Shown: positions 1-7,496 of the stretch, piece by piece | Numbering within the stretch: position 1 is the stretch's first letter | How the letters are laid out: each line of letters begins with the position of its first letter | Source of the DNA: Bacteroidota bacterium | Lineage (GTDB): Bacteria > Bacteroidota > Bacteroidia > B-17B0 > Aurantibacillaceae | Length of the DNA stretch: 16,804 bases | Direction of reading: 5' to 3' | NCBI GenBank assembly: GCA_025359355.1 | Contig: JANYGR010000267.1 | Span: 1-16,804, forward strand | Program-made: the position numbers and the translations under genes | Notes under the pieces: generated by a model | Database searches by the model: none | The model's input: the letters and a program-made list of their open reading frames with translations, nothing else | What the model was told of the DNA's origin: nothing

Positions 1-1
1 T

Positions 2-871
2 GATATTGCTACCTATAAAAAGAAAATAGAAGAAACCATCAAGTATGGTGGCGACCAATTATTATTGCAAGGTGGGCATCATCCCGATTTGGGATTAAGC
101 TTTTACGTGAACTTATTTAAAGAATTAAAATCCTTATTTCCTTCTATTAAGTTACATTCCTTAGGGCCACCTGAAATTGCCCATATTACTAAATTAGAAA
201 AATCAACGCACGCCGAAGTCTTAAAAGCCTTAGTAGATGCTGGTTTAGATAGTTTGCCTGGAGCAGGTGCCGAAATATTAAATGACAGAGTACGCCGTTT
301 AATTTCTAAAGGTAAATGCACTGGCCGCGAATGGTTAGATGTGATGCGTGCTTGTCATCAGCTAAACATCACTACTTCAGCCACTATGATGTTTGGACAT
401 GTAGAAACTATTTACGAACGCTTCGAACATTTGGTGTGGATACGAGAAGTGCAATCAGAAAAACCAGCTGATGCCAAAGGCTTCTTAGCCTTTATTCCAT
501 GGCCTTTTCAAGATGATGGTACTTTATTAAAACGTGTTAAGGGCGTAACCAATAATGTTGGTTCAGACGAGTACATTCGTATGCTTGCTTTAAGCAGAAT
601 CATGTTGCCAAACATCGAAAACATTCAGGCTTCGTGGTTAACGGTTGGAAAGGAAACTGCAGAAATATGTTTGCATGCAGGAGCAAATGATTTTGGTAGT
701 ATTATGATTGAAGAAAATGTAGTAAGTGTTGCTGGAGCGCCGCACCGCTTTACATACAAAACCATACAAGACGCAATTAAAGAGGCGGGCTTTACGCCAC
801 AACTGCGAAACCAACAATATGGTTTTAGAGAGATACCAAAAGAAATACAAGAACAAGTCGTAAATTACTAA
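2..871 (+). CDS. mqnC: Dehypoxanthine futalosine cyclase MqnC, 3' part (start lies outside the window)
   Basis: MqnC is a radical SAM enzyme of the futalosine route to menaquinone and cyclises dehypoxanthine futalosine. The reading frame is open from base 2, so the gene continues upstream; about 290 codons are visible. The family is usually around 370 residues, so the missing part should contain the CxxxCxxC iron-sulfur motif. Recognisable family stretches are LLLQGGHHPDLGL near the left edge, SLGPPEIAH, DSLPGAGAEIL, TSATMMFGHVET, FIPWPFQ, and the C-terminal GANDFGS followed by EENVVS. These match the MqnC/CofH-like radical SAM group; the PGAGAEIL and MMFGHVET motifs favour MqnC over MqnE. 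The TTG at 65 is internal to the frame and is not the start. An oxidoreductase gene follows after 12 bases, probably in the same transcript. Family identification is strong; the choice of MqnC over a close paralogue is slightly less sure. Confidence 0.9.
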   Translation, partial: DIATYKKKIEETIKYGGDQLLLQGGHHPDLGLSFYVNLFKELKSLFPSIKLHSLGPPEIAHITKLEKSTHAEVLKALVDAGLDSLPGAGAEILNDRVRRLISKGKCTGREWLDVMRACHQLNITTSATMMFGHVETIYERFEHLVWIREVQSEKPADAKGFLAFIPWPFQDDGTLLKRVKGVTNNVGSDEYIRMLALSRIMLPNIENIQASWLTVGKETAEICLHAGANDFGSIMIEENVVSVAGAPHRFTYKTIQDAIKEAGFTPQLRNQQYGFREIPKEIQEQVVNY

Positions 872-883
872 TCAATTACAACA

Positions 884-1567
884 ATGAATGTTATACTAAC
901 AGGAGCAAGTAGGGGAATAGGACTCGAATTAGCAAAACTATATAGCAATCAAGGACATCAGGTAATTTGCTTAACGCGAAATATAGACCCATTGATAGCG
1001 TTGAAACAACCTTATGTAACAGCCATTTCCACCGATTTGAGTTCTCCTGAAAGTATGGATAAGGCTTTGCAAACTATCAAAGCAACATTTAAAAACATTG
1101 ATTGCATCATTCACAATGCGGGCTCTATCATCAATAAACCCTTTGAGCAAATTACTTTATCCGAATTAGAAAAAGTATATCGTGTTAATGTTTTCGCACC
1201 TTTTTATATCACACAACAATTAGTGGGTTTAATGGGCAAGCAACACAAAGGACATGTTGTCAACATCAGTAGTATGGGTGGTTTTCAAGGGTCTTCTAAA
1301 TTTGCGGGGCTATCAGCTTATAGCTCATCAAAAGCCTCATTGGCTGGCTTAACGGAATGTTTAGCTGAAGAATTAAAAGATAAAAATATAGCAGTTAATT
1401 GTTTAGCTCTTGGTGCGGTTCAAACCGAAATGCTTGAAGAAGCCTTTCCTGGTTATCAAGCACCACTTCAGCCTTTAGAAATGGCAACCTATATTTTCGA
1501 TTTCGCTACGAAAGGTCATCTCTATTATAACGGAAAAATATTACCAGTATCTTCGAGTACGCCATAG
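884..1567 (+). CDS. Short-chain dehydrogenase/reductase (SDR family)
   Basis: This is a complete 227-residue classical SDR, a soluble NAD(P)-dependent oxidoreductase with a Rossmann fold. Visible motifs are the nucleotide-binding TGASRGIG at residues 6-13, HNAG at 77-80 (usually NNAG), VNV at 101-103, the catalytic serine region VVNISSMGG at 125-133, and the catalytic Tyr146/Lys150 in YSSSK. The basic Arg10 and Arg32 hint at NADPH, by inference only. The length is slightly short for the family (about 240-260) because the C-terminal substrate loop is trimmed. It begins 12 bases after mqnC and is probably co-transcribed with it, but a role in menaquinone synthesis is not established, and SDR substrates cannot be read from the sequence. 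Transcription probably ends at the hairpin at 1744-1782. Confidence 0.9.
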   Translation: MNVILTGASRGIGLELAKLYSNQGHQVICLTRNIDPLIALKQPYVTAISTDLSSPESMDKALQTIKATFKNIDCIIHNAGSIINKPFEQITLSELEKVYRVNVFAPFYITQQLVGLMGKQHKGHVVNISSMGGFQGSSKFAGLSAYSSSKASLAGLTECLAEELKDKNIAVNCLALGAVQTEMLEEAFPGYQAPLQPLEMATYIFDFATKGHLYYNGKILPVSSSTP

Positions 1568-1660
1568 TTATTAATTAATTATTTATCTTCAGTTATAGGA
1601 TATGAGTTTATAAATGTGACCATATTTACAGTTGGATTATCAAAACTCTTTTTTCCTACA

Positions 1661-1740
1661 CATAAAACCCAGCGGAGCCTATGCGGATGTTAGTGCATAT
1701 ACAGCGGAACGGAAGGCTTAATCGCGAAGAGGAACGGCTT
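1661..1740. repeat. GC-richer intergenic island with repeated short words
   Basis: Between the SDR gene and its terminator lies an 80-base stretch visibly richer in G+C than its surroundings. It holds the word cagcgga twice (1670-1676 and 1702-1708, 32 bases apart) and ggaacgg twice (within 1706-1713 and 1731-1737). No open frame of useful length covers it. It looks like a dispersed intergenic repeat or a remnant of transferred DNA; copies elsewhere in the genome cannot be checked here. Confidence 0.35.
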
Positions 1741-1743
1741 GAT

Positions 1744-1782
1744 AAAAAAAGACCTTGAAGATTTAGCTTCAAGGTCTTTTTT
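1744..1782. terminator. Bidirectional intrinsic terminator between convergent genes
   Basis: A perfect 10-bp stem, gaccttgaag (1751-1760) and cttcaaggtc (1767-1776), has a 6-base loop. It is preceded by seven A and followed by six T, so it gives a hairpin plus U-run on both strands. It sits between the rightward SDR gene (ends 1567) and the leftward secreted-protein gene (ends 1816) and can stop both transcripts. Confidence 0.9.
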
Positions 1783-1815
1783 ATAATGTTTGGTAATACT
1801 AAAAAAAGGTAATGA

Positions 1816-2433
1816 CTACCATTCTTCTTTATCAATCTGCTTATCGCTAGATACTTTCATTGATTCTTTCAAGTCGGCAACAATGGTCATCGCTTGCTTA
1901 ATAGCCTCGCTTTTCATTTGTTTCCATAAGCTGCTTGGTAATTTCATAGAACCACAAGCTGGTACTTCGCTATATACATCTCCGCCCGAGTATTCGGCAT
2001 TTTTAGCCACATGGTTTATTTTAGAAATGGTATAACGGTATTTACCCGGTTTAGCATCAATACTTACATGCATAGTAAATGAACCTTCTACATCTGCTTG
2101 TGGATTTAATTCTTTTGGTTTGTATTTGAAATTAGCTGTAAACTCCGCTTTACCAGCAGTTGTAATTGGTGTTCCTTTTACATATTTAGGAGTTTCTATC
2201 TTCGCGAAATTAATCGCACGTTTCAATATTTCTGATTGAGCCATAGGCTTTGGTCCAGTCGTATCAACTGGAATAGAACCATCAGCTAATGGGGTTTGAG
2301 AAACAGGATCTGCATTTAAGGTAATTACTTCCTGAATTTTAGGTCCTTCTTTCTTTTGCTCTTGAGCTTGAGCTTTCATTGAGGTAGTTGCAACCAGTAA
2401 TGTTAAGCCTAAAAATAATTTTGTTATAGTCAT
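1816..2433 (-). CDS. Exported protein of unknown function, possibly DUF4468-like
   Basis: This is a 205-residue protein with a clear N-terminal signal peptide: a Lys near the N-terminus, a hydrophobic core LFLGLTLLVATTS, and a likely cut after the AQA near residue 23. It has no lipobox, so it is probably periplasmic or secreted. A low-complexity linker follows to about residue 70. The C-terminal two thirds (about 95-195) alternate beta-strand-like segments such as FTMHVSIDAKPGKYRYTISK with a final amphipathic helix. The KxGxYRYTIxxI pattern is reminiscent of the small Bacteroidota exported domain family DUF4468, but this is a weak impression. The gene lies 65 bases downstream of the E1 gene on the same strand and could be read through from it. 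The function is unknown. Confidence 0.75.
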   Translation of the reverse strand: MTITKLFLGLTLLVATTSMKAQAQEQKKEGPKIQEVITLNADPVSQTPLADGSIPVDTTGPKPMAQSEILKRAINFAKIETPKYVKGTPITTAGKAEFTANFKYKPKELNPQADVEGSFTMHVSIDAKPGKYRYTISKINHVAKNAEYSGGDVYSEVPACGSMKLPSSLWKQMKSEAIKQAMTIVADLKESMKVSSDKQIDKEEW

Positions 2434-2449
2434 TGTGTCTGTTTATGTA

Positions 2450-2475
2450 TCAAGTTTATTTTAGTTTAAACTTGA
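2450..2475 (-). terminator. AT-rich hairpin after the E1 gene, possible weak terminator
   Basis: A perfect 9-bp inverted repeat, tcaagttta (2450-2458) and taaacttga (2467-2475), has an 8-base loop. It lies 23 bases past the E1 stop on the minus strand and upstream of the next gene. It lacks a U-run and has only two G:C pairs, so it may pause rather than stop transcription, or may be an operator for the downstream gene. Confidence 0.35.
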
Positions 2476-2498
2476 TGAATGTTTAATTGAATACGAAA

Positions 2499-4916
2499 TT
2501 AATATATTTTAGTATACTTACTTGGATTAACTTCTAACATCAAATTGTAAATAACGTCAAATACATCATCAGCACTTGGCTTCGAAAAATAATCGCCATC
2601 GGATCCATAAGCTGGTCGGTGAGCTTTTGATGCAATCGTTATAGGCTTAGAATCCAAATACTGATAACCGGCTTGCTCTTCTAATACTTTTTGCATCATA
2701 TAAGCACTTCCGCCACCTGGTACGTCTTCATCAAAAAATACCACTCGGTTTGTTTTCTTTAATGAATCTACAATCTTGTGATGGATATCAAAAGGTAATA
2801 AGGTTTGTACATCAATTAATTCAACAGAAATACCATGCTCTTCTAATTGCTTGATAGCTTCTTGCGCAATACGAACAGATGAACCGTATGTTACTAAAGT
2901 CACATCTGTACCAGCGATTAAGGTTTCTGGTATACCTAACGCTATTTTATATTCGCCTATATTAGTTGGTAAATTTTCTTTTAAACGGTATCCATTTAAT
3001 GGTTCAATTACTAAAGAAGGTTCATCAGCTTCTAACAATAAATTATAAAAACCTGCAGCCTGTGTCATATTTCGAGGCACACATACATTGATACCTCTGC
3101 AAGCACTAATGATCATGCCCATTGGCGAACCACTGTGCCAAACACCTTCTAAACGATGTCCACGTGTACGAATAATTACTGGCGCTTTTTGCATACCCTT
3201 TGTTCTCCATTGCACGGTTGCTAAATCGTCGCTCATAATTTGTAAAGCGTACAATAAATAATCTAAGTATTGTATCTCAGCTATTGGTCTTAAGCCGCGC
3301 ATGGATAAACCAATTGCTTGCCCCATAATGGTTGCTTCACGAATACCGGTATCAAATACACGATGCTCGCCATACTTAACTTGCAAGCCTTCTAAGCCTT
3401 GATTTACGCCACCTATCTTCCCTGAATCTTCACCAAAGATCATGGTTTCAGGATACTTAGCTAAGATGTGATCAAAATTTTCTCGTAATAATTCTCTGCC
3501 ATCTACTAACTTCTCTCCACTATACTGCGCTGCAACAGGTACAACGTTAGCTACTTGAAAGTCGGACTGAGACATTAAATGAGAACTATATCTATCTGTG
3601 TTTTCGATATTGGCTGCACGTAACCATTCTGCTAATTTTGCTCTTGAAGCTGAATCTTCTGTTTTTGTTAAGCGTAATACTTTTTTAACAGCATTGTGAA
3701 TTTCTCGGCGGATAGGTTCTTTAACAGCGTTTAATTCTGTTTTGATATCGTTAATTGTAGCACCATTCACGCCATTTACTAGCTCATCAAACAATGAAGA
3801 TACTTCTGCTACTTCCGATTTAATAGGCGTTAAGTAATTTGCCCAAGCTGTTTTTTGAGCTGCTCTTACTGCATTTTTAGCTTCTTCTTCAATCGCTGTT
3901 AAGGTTACTTCATCGGCTAAGGCATTTTCTAAAATCCACTCACGCATTTTCTTTACGCAATCAAAATCAATCTCAAATTGCATACGCTCTTTGGATTTGT
4001 ATCGCTCGTGAGAACCAGATGTGCTGTGCCCTTGAGGCTGAGTTACTTCTTCTACATGCACTAAAACAGGCACGTGTTGCTCGCGACAAACCTTAACGGC
4101 TTTTTCGTAAGTTTCGCATAAATGTGCGTAATCCCAACCTTTGGTTTTAAAAATTTCGTAACCACTGCCTTCGTTTTCGCGTTGAAAGCCTTTTAATATT
4201 TCTGAGATACTTTCCTTAGTCGTTTGGTATTTTTTAGGAACCGAAATTCCATGTCCATCATCCCAAACACTCATCAACATAGGTACTTTCAAAACACCAG
4301 CTGCATTAATCGCTTCCCAAAATAATCCTTCGGAAGTAGAAGCATCGCCAATGGTACCAAAAGCAACTTCGTTTCCTTTATTACTGAAATTTAAAAATTT
4401 ACCTTGTTGTAATTCTGGATTTACTTTATAAAAATGTGATGCGTATGCTAAGCCTAATAAACGAGGCATTTGCCCAGCAGTAGGGGAGATATCTGAGCTT
4501 GAATTTTTTTGATTAATCAAGGCTTTGAATGATCCATCGGTATTTAAACTTTGCGTGCCAAAATGCCCACCCATTTGTCGGCCAGCGCTCATAGGCTCTT
4601 GTTCCAAATCAGTATGGCCATATAAGCCTGCAAAATAGTGTTGTAACGATAATTGATTGATCGCCATCATAAAGGTTTGATCGCGGTAATAACCACTTCT
4701 GAAATCACCATTTTGAAATACCTTAGCCATAGCAACTTGAGCTAACTCCTTGCCATCACCAAAAATACCAAACTTAGCTTTACCTGTTAATACCTCTTTA
4801 CGACCCAACAAACTCGTTTGACGACTTTCGTTGATAATCCGAAAATCATTTAATACCAATTGTTTAAAATCTTCGAAACTTAATCCGTTTGTGCCTGTTA
4901 AAACTCCTTCTTGCAT
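2499..4916 (-). CDS. Fused alpha/beta E1 component of a 2-oxoacid dehydrogenase complex
   Basis: This is a single 805-residue chain joining the two E1 subunits that are separate in many bacteria. E1 is the thiamine-diphosphate decarboxylase that passes the acyl group to lipoyl-E2. The alpha half (about 1-350) shows SGYYRDQ near 74-80, GRQMGGHFG near 112-120, the cofactor motif GDASTSEG at 190-197 with Asn204, WDDGHGIS near 218-225, and the loop GHSTSGSHERYKS near 296-308. A linker of about 100 residues follows. The beta half starts near 480 with MIFGEDSGKIGGV and FDTGIREATIMGQAIG (the Glu that activates thiamine), and the transketolase C-terminal domain is near 680-790. The WDD replaces the usual ENN-like cofactor end. 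Fused E1 of this type is common in Bacteroidota. The substrate (branched-chain oxoacids or pyruvate) cannot be fixed; E2 and E3 are not in the window. Confidence 0.92.
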   Translation of the reverse strand: MQEGVLTGTNGLSFEDFKQLVLNDFRIINESRQTSLLGRKEVLTGKAKFGIFGDGKELAQVAMAKVFQNGDFRSGYYRDQTFMMAINQLSLQHYFAGLYGHTDLEQEPMSAGRQMGGHFGTQSLNTDGSFKALINQKNSSSDISPTAGQMPRLLGLAYASHFYKVNPELQQGKFLNFSNKGNEVAFGTIGDASTSEGLFWEAINAAGVLKVPMLMSVWDDGHGISVPKKYQTTKESISEILKGFQRENEGSGYEIFKTKGWDYAHLCETYEKAVKVCREQHVPVLVHVEEVTQPQGHSTSGSHERYKSKERMQFEIDFDCVKKMREWILENALADEVTLTAIEEEAKNAVRAAQKTAWANYLTPIKSEVAEVSSLFDELVNGVNGATINDIKTELNAVKEPIRREIHNAVKKVLRLTKTEDSASRAKLAEWLRAANIENTDRYSSHLMSQSDFQVANVVPVAAQYSGEKLVDGRELLRENFDHILAKYPETMIFGEDSGKIGGVNQGLEGLQVKYGEHRVFDTGIREATIMGQAIGLSMRGLRPIAEIQYLDYLLYALQIMSDDLATVQWRTKGMQKAPVIIRTRGHRLEGVWHSGSPMGMIISACRGINVCVPRNMTQAAGFYNLLLEADEPSLVIEPLNGYRLKENLPTNIGEYKIALGIPETLIAGTDVTLVTYGSSVRIAQEAIKQLEEHGISVELIDVQTLLPFDIHHKIVDSLKKTNRVVFFDEDVPGGGSAYMMQKVLEEQAGYQYLDSKPITIASKAHRPAYGSDGDYFSKPSADDVFDVIYNLMLEVNPSKYTKIY

Positions 4917-4933
4917 ATCTGTAACTTATCTTA

Positions 4934-4963
4934 CAAATATAATTTTTTGAGCGGAAAAACAAA
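4934..4963 (-). promoter_or_regulatory. Bacteroidota-type promoter for the E1 gene
   Basis: On the minus strand, tatatttg (4941 down to 4934) matches the -7 consensus TAnnTTTG exactly, and TTTG (4963 down to 4960) stands 18 bases upstream as the -33 element. The predicted start falls about 10-15 bases before the E1 ATG at 4916. The known spacing is usually 19-21, so this is one base short. Confidence 0.55.
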
Positions 4964-4986
4964 AAGTTTTAGTCGTTATTTTTAAA

Positions 4987-5023
4987 GAAAAAACCCGTTA
5001 GAATTTATATTTCTAACGGGTTT
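4987..5023 (-). terminator. Intrinsic terminator of the 5045-5506 gene
   Basis: A perfect 13-bp stem, aaacccgttagaa (4991-5003) and ttctaacgggttt (5011-5023), has a 7-base loop. On the minus strand it is followed by a U-rich run (complement of gaaaaaa). It lies 22 bases beyond the stop of the exported-protein gene and upstream of the E1 promoter, insulating the two leftward genes. Confidence 0.85.
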
Positions 5024-5044
5024 AAAATAGAGGGAGATTGGTGC

Positions 5045-5506
5045 TTATTTCTTTTTAGCTTTTTCCTTACCCATAAATTCGTACTTCTTTTTCAGCTTGT
5101 CTTTTTTAGTGACTTTAATATCCCCACGAATTTCATAATTCTCAACAGTGAAAGTCATTAAGGTTGTTTGGTCGGTCTCGTCGGTATGAGATATTTCGCC
5201 TTCTATCCAACGCACTTCGTTATTTTCTTCATCTGTAAAAGAGGAATCTTTTTTTATTTCGTATTTCATCCACTTCAATCCCATTTTTTCTTCTAAAAAC
5301 AAACTAAACATTCCTTTACCGGCTTTAAACTCAATTTCGTCTTCCACTGGTTTTTTTGGAGGTGCATTTTCTTTGATTTCAGTCATATTAACGATGTAAA
5401 TTCGTTTATCTAAACCGTCTTTTGGATCTCCTTTAAAGGTAGCGTTGATTGTAAATAAACCAATGGTAACGACAGCTACTGAAAGTATAATATGTTTTAA
5501 GTTCAT
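5045..5506 (-). CDS. Small exported protein of unknown function
   Basis: This is a 153-residue protein with a signal-peptide-like N-terminus (MNLKHIILSVAVVTIGLFTINA), probably cut near residue 22. The rest is strongly charged, with many Lys and Glu and several beta-strand-like stretches (MFSLFLEEKMGLKWMKYEIKK, TLMTFTVENYEIRGDIKV). It ends in a Lys-rich tail, KKKYEFMGKEKAKKK. There are no Cys residues or lipobox. No family is recognised. It is transcribed alone, divergently from rarA (71 bases between starts), and has its own terminator. The AT-rich gap to rarA must hold both promoters, but no convincing TAnnTTTG box is seen for either. Confidence 0.7.
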   Translation of the reverse strand: MNLKHIILSVAVVTIGLFTINATFKGDPKDGLDKRIYIVNMTEIKENAPPKKPVEDEIEFKAGKGMFSLFLEEKMGLKWMKYEIKKDSSFTDEENNEVRWIEGEISHTDETDQTTLMTFTVENYEIRGDIKVTKKDKLKKKYEFMGKEKAKKK

Positions 5507-5577
5507 TGTTATTAATTTTTTTGTTTTGGTAAATGTAATAAAATTACTTTTACTCTATTCAATATTTAGACCAAATT

Positions 5578-6852
5578 ATGCAACCCTTAGCCGAAAGAAT
5601 TAGACCAACCAATTTAGAAAATTACATTGGACAGGAACATATTATAGGCAAGGACTCAGCCTTACGCAAAGCAATTGATCAAAATTTATTGCCCTCGCTT
5701 ATTTTGTGGGGCCCACCAGGTGTTGGTAAAACAACCTTGGCGCAAATTATTTCTCAAACGCTTAAGCGTCCTTTTTACGCCCTAAGTGCTATTAACTCAG
5801 GTGTTAAAGATGTGCGAGAAGTTATTGAAAAAGCATCACAAGACGGTGGATTTTTTAAAGTAGAAAAACCCGTGTTGTTTATTGATGAGATTCATCGCTT
5901 TAGCAAATCTCAACAAGACTCTCTATTAAATGCAGTTGAAAAAGGAATCGTCACTTTAGTGGGAGCAACTACCGAAAACCCATCGTTTGAAGTCATTCCC
6001 GCTTTGTTGTCTCGTTGTCAAATATTTGTTTTAAAGCATCTTACCAAAGATAACTTAATGCAATTGTTAACGAATGCTATTGAAACGGATGAATTTTTAA
6101 AACGTAAACATATTGTCTTAAAGGAAACCGAAGCTTTGTTTCGTATTTCGGGAGGAGATGGACGAAAGTTGTTGAATGCTTTGGAAATTGTGGTAAATTG
6201 TATTTCGGACGAAGAGATTATTATTACAGATGCTGTTGTGAAGCAGTACATACAACAAAATTTAGCTTTATATGATAAGTCGGGCGAACAGCATTATGAT
6301 ATTATTTCGGCCTATATAAAATCCATCAGAGGTTCCGATCCCAATGGAGCTGTGTATTGGTTGGCACGTATGATTGATGGGGGAGAAGAAGCAAGTTTTA
6401 TTGCAAGGCGATTATTAATACTAGCATCGGAAGATATAGGGAATGCAAATCCTACGGCCTTAGTTATTGCTAACAATTGTTTTCAGGCGGTTAATGTGAT
6501 TGGCTTTCCCGAGAGCAGAATTATTTTAGCACAAACCACTACGTATTTGGCCTGTTCGGCAAAAAGTAACAGCAGTTATATGGCTATTAATTTAGCGCAA
6601 CAAGTTGTTAAACAAACAGGTGATTTACCAGTGCCCTTGCATTTGCGCAATGCTCCAACTAAATTAATGAAAGAATTAGGATACGGAGATGAGTATAAGT
6701 ATGCTCATGATTATGCGAATCATTTTACAGCACAAGAATTTTTACCAGAGGAAATAAGTGGCACTACTTTTTACACGCCCTCGGATTACTCCAGAGAAAG
6801 GGATTTGAAAGAATTTTTGAAGGAGCGATGGGGCGAAAAATATGGTTATTAG
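5578..6852 (+). CDS. rarA: Replication-associated recombination protein RarA (MgsA), AAA+ ATPase
   Basis: This is a complete 424-residue member of the RarA/MgsA/Mgs1 (WRNIP1) family, a clamp-loader-like tetrameric ATPase that acts at stalled replication forks. Visible elements are the N-terminal PLAERIRPTNLENYIGQEH, Walker A GPPGVGKTT at 45-53, Walker B VLFIDEIH at 99-106, sensor 1 GATTENPSFE at 129-138, a putative arginine finger Arg146 in LLSRC, and sensor 2 in GGDGRKLLNALE. The C-terminal oligomerisation domain carries SIRGSDPNGAVYWLARMIDGGEE, ILASEDIGNANP and the family-typical PVPLHLRNAPTKLMKELGYG. Length and motifs are normal. Asp codons here are mostly GAT (by hand count about 17 GAT to 4 GAC), which is useful as a reference for the core genome. 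It is transcribed alone and converges on the membrane-protein gene. Confidence 0.96.
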   Translation: MQPLAERIRPTNLENYIGQEHIIGKDSALRKAIDQNLLPSLILWGPPGVGKTTLAQIISQTLKRPFYALSAINSGVKDVREVIEKASQDGGFFKVEKPVLFIDEIHRFSKSQQDSLLNAVEKGIVTLVGATTENPSFEVIPALLSRCQIFVLKHLTKDNLMQLLTNAIETDEFLKRKHIVLKETEALFRISGGDGRKLLNALEIVVNCISDEEIIITDAVVKQYIQQNLALYDKSGEQHYDIISAYIKSIRGSDPNGAVYWLARMIDGGEEASFIARRLLILASEDIGNANPTALVIANNCFQAVNVIGFPESRIILAQTTTYLACSAKSNSSYMAINLAQQVVKQTGDLPVPLHLRNAPTKLMKELGYGDEYKYAHDYANHFTAQEFLPEEISGTTFYTPSDYSRERDLKEFLKERWGEKYGY

Positions 6853-6897
6853 AAAGAAACCTGATAGCTTAATGATTAGGGTTAAAATAACAGAGTG

Positions 6898-7335
6898 TTA
6901 ATCAGCATGGTGCATATCGTGGGTTGGCTCAAATATAAAGAGCTTACCAAAACCAATAATAACGCCTCCTATAATTTGCTCAACTACTTGCCAAATGCAA
7001 TCGGCTAATAAGTAGGTTGTATTCACTTGTTTAGTGAAAGACACGCCTAAAACGGCTACTACAGCAAATAAGAAAAAACCAACGATGGTTCCGGCGACTA
7101 CGCCTTTTATAACGGCGTTAGAGAAGTATTTGTCTAATAATTTAATTTCGTATGTTCTATAAAGTACATAAGAAATAACAAAATAGACTAACGCTACTAA
7201 AACAAAAAATAAGGGCTTAGAAAAATGGATGTGGTTTAAATCGTTCAAAAATACACCGTGCCAAACATAAAATGACGCATACATGAGGATTGCAGCTAAT
7301 AACCAACTTATGTAAAATCTAAATGTATATAACAC
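6898..7335 (-). CDS. Four-helix inner-membrane protein of unknown function
   Basis: This is a 145-residue hydrophobic protein with four predicted membrane segments at about 7-29, 40-60, 75-98 and 108-130. The short soluble tail FEPTHDMHHAD contains three His and two Asp and could bind a metal, which is only an inference. No enzymatic motif is seen and no family is recognised beyond a general resemblance to small uncharacterised Bacteroidota membrane proteins. The gene stands alone, 45 bases from the convergent rarA stop, with no clear hairpin between them, so some overlap of transcripts is likely. Confidence 0.75.
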   Translation of the reverse strand: MLYTFRFYISWLLAAILMYASFYVWHGVFLNDLNHIHFSKPLFFVLVALVYFVISYVLYRTYEIKLLDKYFSNAVIKGVVAGTIVGFFLFAVVAVLGVSFTKQVNTTYLLADCIWQVVEQIIGGVIIGFGKLFIFEPTHDMHHAD

Positions 7336-7462
7336 GAGGGCAAATTTACTATTTCTTTACCCATTTAGGCAAAAACTTTGCCAAAAAATGGTTGTTAAAA
7401 CTAAATTTCACCTCATTTATACGATGTTTTTCTATTAAGTATAAATATTGAATACTCCTTTA

Positions 7463-7492
7463 TTGTATTTTACTGATAAAAGGTTAAGTTTG
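7463..7492 (+). promoter_or_regulatory. Candidate Bacteroidota promoter immediately before the lipoprotein ORF
   Basis: The octamer taagtttg (7485-7492) fits the -7 consensus TAnnTTTG, and ttg at 7463-7465 lies 19 bases upstream as a -33 element. The ATG at 7497 begins only four bases after the -7 box, so transcription would start at or next to the start codon. Confidence 0.45.
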
Positions 7493-7496
7493 TGAT

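Noticed and set aside
1790..2035. Rightward 81-residue open frame opposite the exported-protein gene
   Set aside because: It is antisense to the C-terminal half of the 1816-2433 gene, which has a signal peptide and coherent composition; nothing supports the opposite frame.
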